DNA of 64,000 nucleotides, taken from Isoetes taiwanensis (Eukaryota; Streptophyta; Lycopodiopsida; Isoetales; Isoetaceae). The notes under the pieces are model-generated. The model ran no database searches and was not told the DNA's origin. It saw only the letters and a list, made by a program, of their open reading frames with translations. The stretch spans positions 11,864,359 to 11,928,358 of the forward strand of contig JAJEKV010000010.1 in NCBI GenBank assembly GCA_021234155.1. Reading direction: 5' to 3'. Within the stretch, counting starts at the first letter, position 1. Each line of letters opens with the position of its first letter. A program made the position numbers and the translations under genes. Of this stretch, positions 62,901 through 64,000 are shown piece after piece.

Positions 62901-64000
62901 CAAAAGAATGAATCTGAAGGTAAGTATGCCAGATCAGTACTTTCTTCTCTTGATCAAGAGAAGAACAATTGTAAGCCATAACAATTTTATTTTGCGCCCA
63001 TTGAAGAACAATCTCATCTGCAGTATCATATGCGTGTTAATACTCTATGTTCTTGCTACATTCTTTTCAAGCATTATATGCCTAATAGAGACGTTTAAGG
63101 CCACGTACCTCAAGTTAAGCTAGTATGTCTCTAGGAGAATGCTCTTGGCCATATATTCAACATGATGCTATGTGCACTTTAGTCGCTGCCACATGCGTTT
63201 GTTACAACAATGACATATGCAACATACTGCATGGACTATATCAGATAAAATAGAATGAATATCGCATTAGTTCATAAGGCCATGTCTAAGCATGAAGGCA
63301 CCAATGTCCAAGGTTCTCTTCAATATCTAAGCTCTTGGTTACTTCCTCCACAGATGCATTTGAAGTGCTTGGTTCAACAACAACAGTCAATTGTCAATGC
63401 ATGTGTAAAAGCCGAATGGACACTGGAGCCCAGCATTATCCCCGCATTATCCAGTACCTAAAATATGGTACATATGCTCGGTAGACATTTGGTCGCTTAT
63501 TTCAGCCAATATCTGATTGTTTTTTAGAATGCTCAGAAGTTTTGATTGTATGTTGATAACAGGCTGCAAGTTATATTTGAAGATGTGGTCTGATATTTGT
63601 ATGCTTTTCCATACTTGAATGCTTAAGAACGGGTAAGAAAAAAGAAAAAAGTGTACCTGCATCCACTGTTTTATCTGCTTGCATTACGCTAGTTTTTCAG
63701 GAGGTACTTGGCTTTTTTAGACTCCCTTGAAAATTTCGACTGGGTCTTCACTGGAGCAATTATAACACCAAAAAATTGATTTGGGCACTCAGCAAATAAA
63801 TTTGGCCTTTGGAGCGCTTTAGAATCGGCCTCCTTGTCAGGAAACAAAATGCAAAAGCATTATTAATGCATCTGAAAACATCTTCGGCCATGAAACAAAG
63901 GGGTTTCCAAGAAAAAACACAAGATTTACCATATACTAAACAAAAAGATCCCACGACATTTTGCATCATGCGGTTAGGCGGTTCGAACAAACATCGGCCC
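62901..64000. other. AT-rich right edge, no gene recognised
   Basis: Sequence with a few short open frames on both strands. Apart from the possible small exon near 63655-63685, nothing supports a gene. Confidence 0.4.

Overview
This is nuclear DNA of a land plant: spliced genes with GT-AG introns, LTR retrotransposons primed by initiator-Met tRNA, MITE-like inverted repeats, and an auxin-receptor-type F-box gene. The receptor's sequence, including its C-terminal tail, looks more like seed-free plants (fern, moss, lycophyte) than flowering plants. That placement is an inference from memory of the families.

Left part (1-17 kb). A degenerate short repeat (1-715) precedes a minus-strand TIR1/AFB-type F-box gene (1838-3931) and two unidentified minus-strand coding pieces (4868-5618). 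Then come a 52-55 bp tandem repeat, a small hAT-like MITE with an 8 bp target duplication (7062-7240) and a LINE remnant. A complete but decayed Ty1/copia element (10390-15429, TSD TATTC) sits inside the gag of an older, opposite-strand copia element.

Middle part (17-37 kb). Exons of a minus-strand plant mRNA-capping enzyme lie at 25.8-26.05, 25.5 and 17.5 kb. The intron between the last two holds a complete, apparently young copia element (18097-24015, TSD ATTAA, near-identical 534 bp LTRs, one uninterrupted 1434-codon polyprotein). Further right are a LINE RT remnant, one exon of a type II peroxiredoxin, two phase-compatible exons of an unidentified gene, a GTGCAT-rich microsatellite and a 298 bp MITE-like element.

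Crypton-like locus (36.8-40.2 kb). A spliced gene with the signature blocks of a Crypton/DUF3504-type tyrosine recombinase lies between 26-27 bp inverted repeats, next to several short palindromes. It carries frame breaks and a damaged catalytic HxxR block. It is the least ordinary object in the window.

Right part (40.3-64 kb). A seven-exon plus-strand gene (40369-43088) encodes a plastid Rieske oxygenase of the PTC52/ACD1-like group. A near-perfect hairpin (43312-43441) and minisatellites follow. A 13.6 kb Ty3/gypsy chromovirus-like element (45172-58813, TSD GATAT) is inserted in a LINE remnant. Its roughly 5 kb pre-gag leader contains unknown coding sequence interrupted by a 471 bp TRIM (50972-51442, TSD CTGGG). 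The last 5 kb is AT-rich, with one small terminal exon and little else recognisable.

The genes do not form a pathway. The window is a gene-sparse plant region layered by nested transposition. All calls come from reading the sequence; no database search was run.
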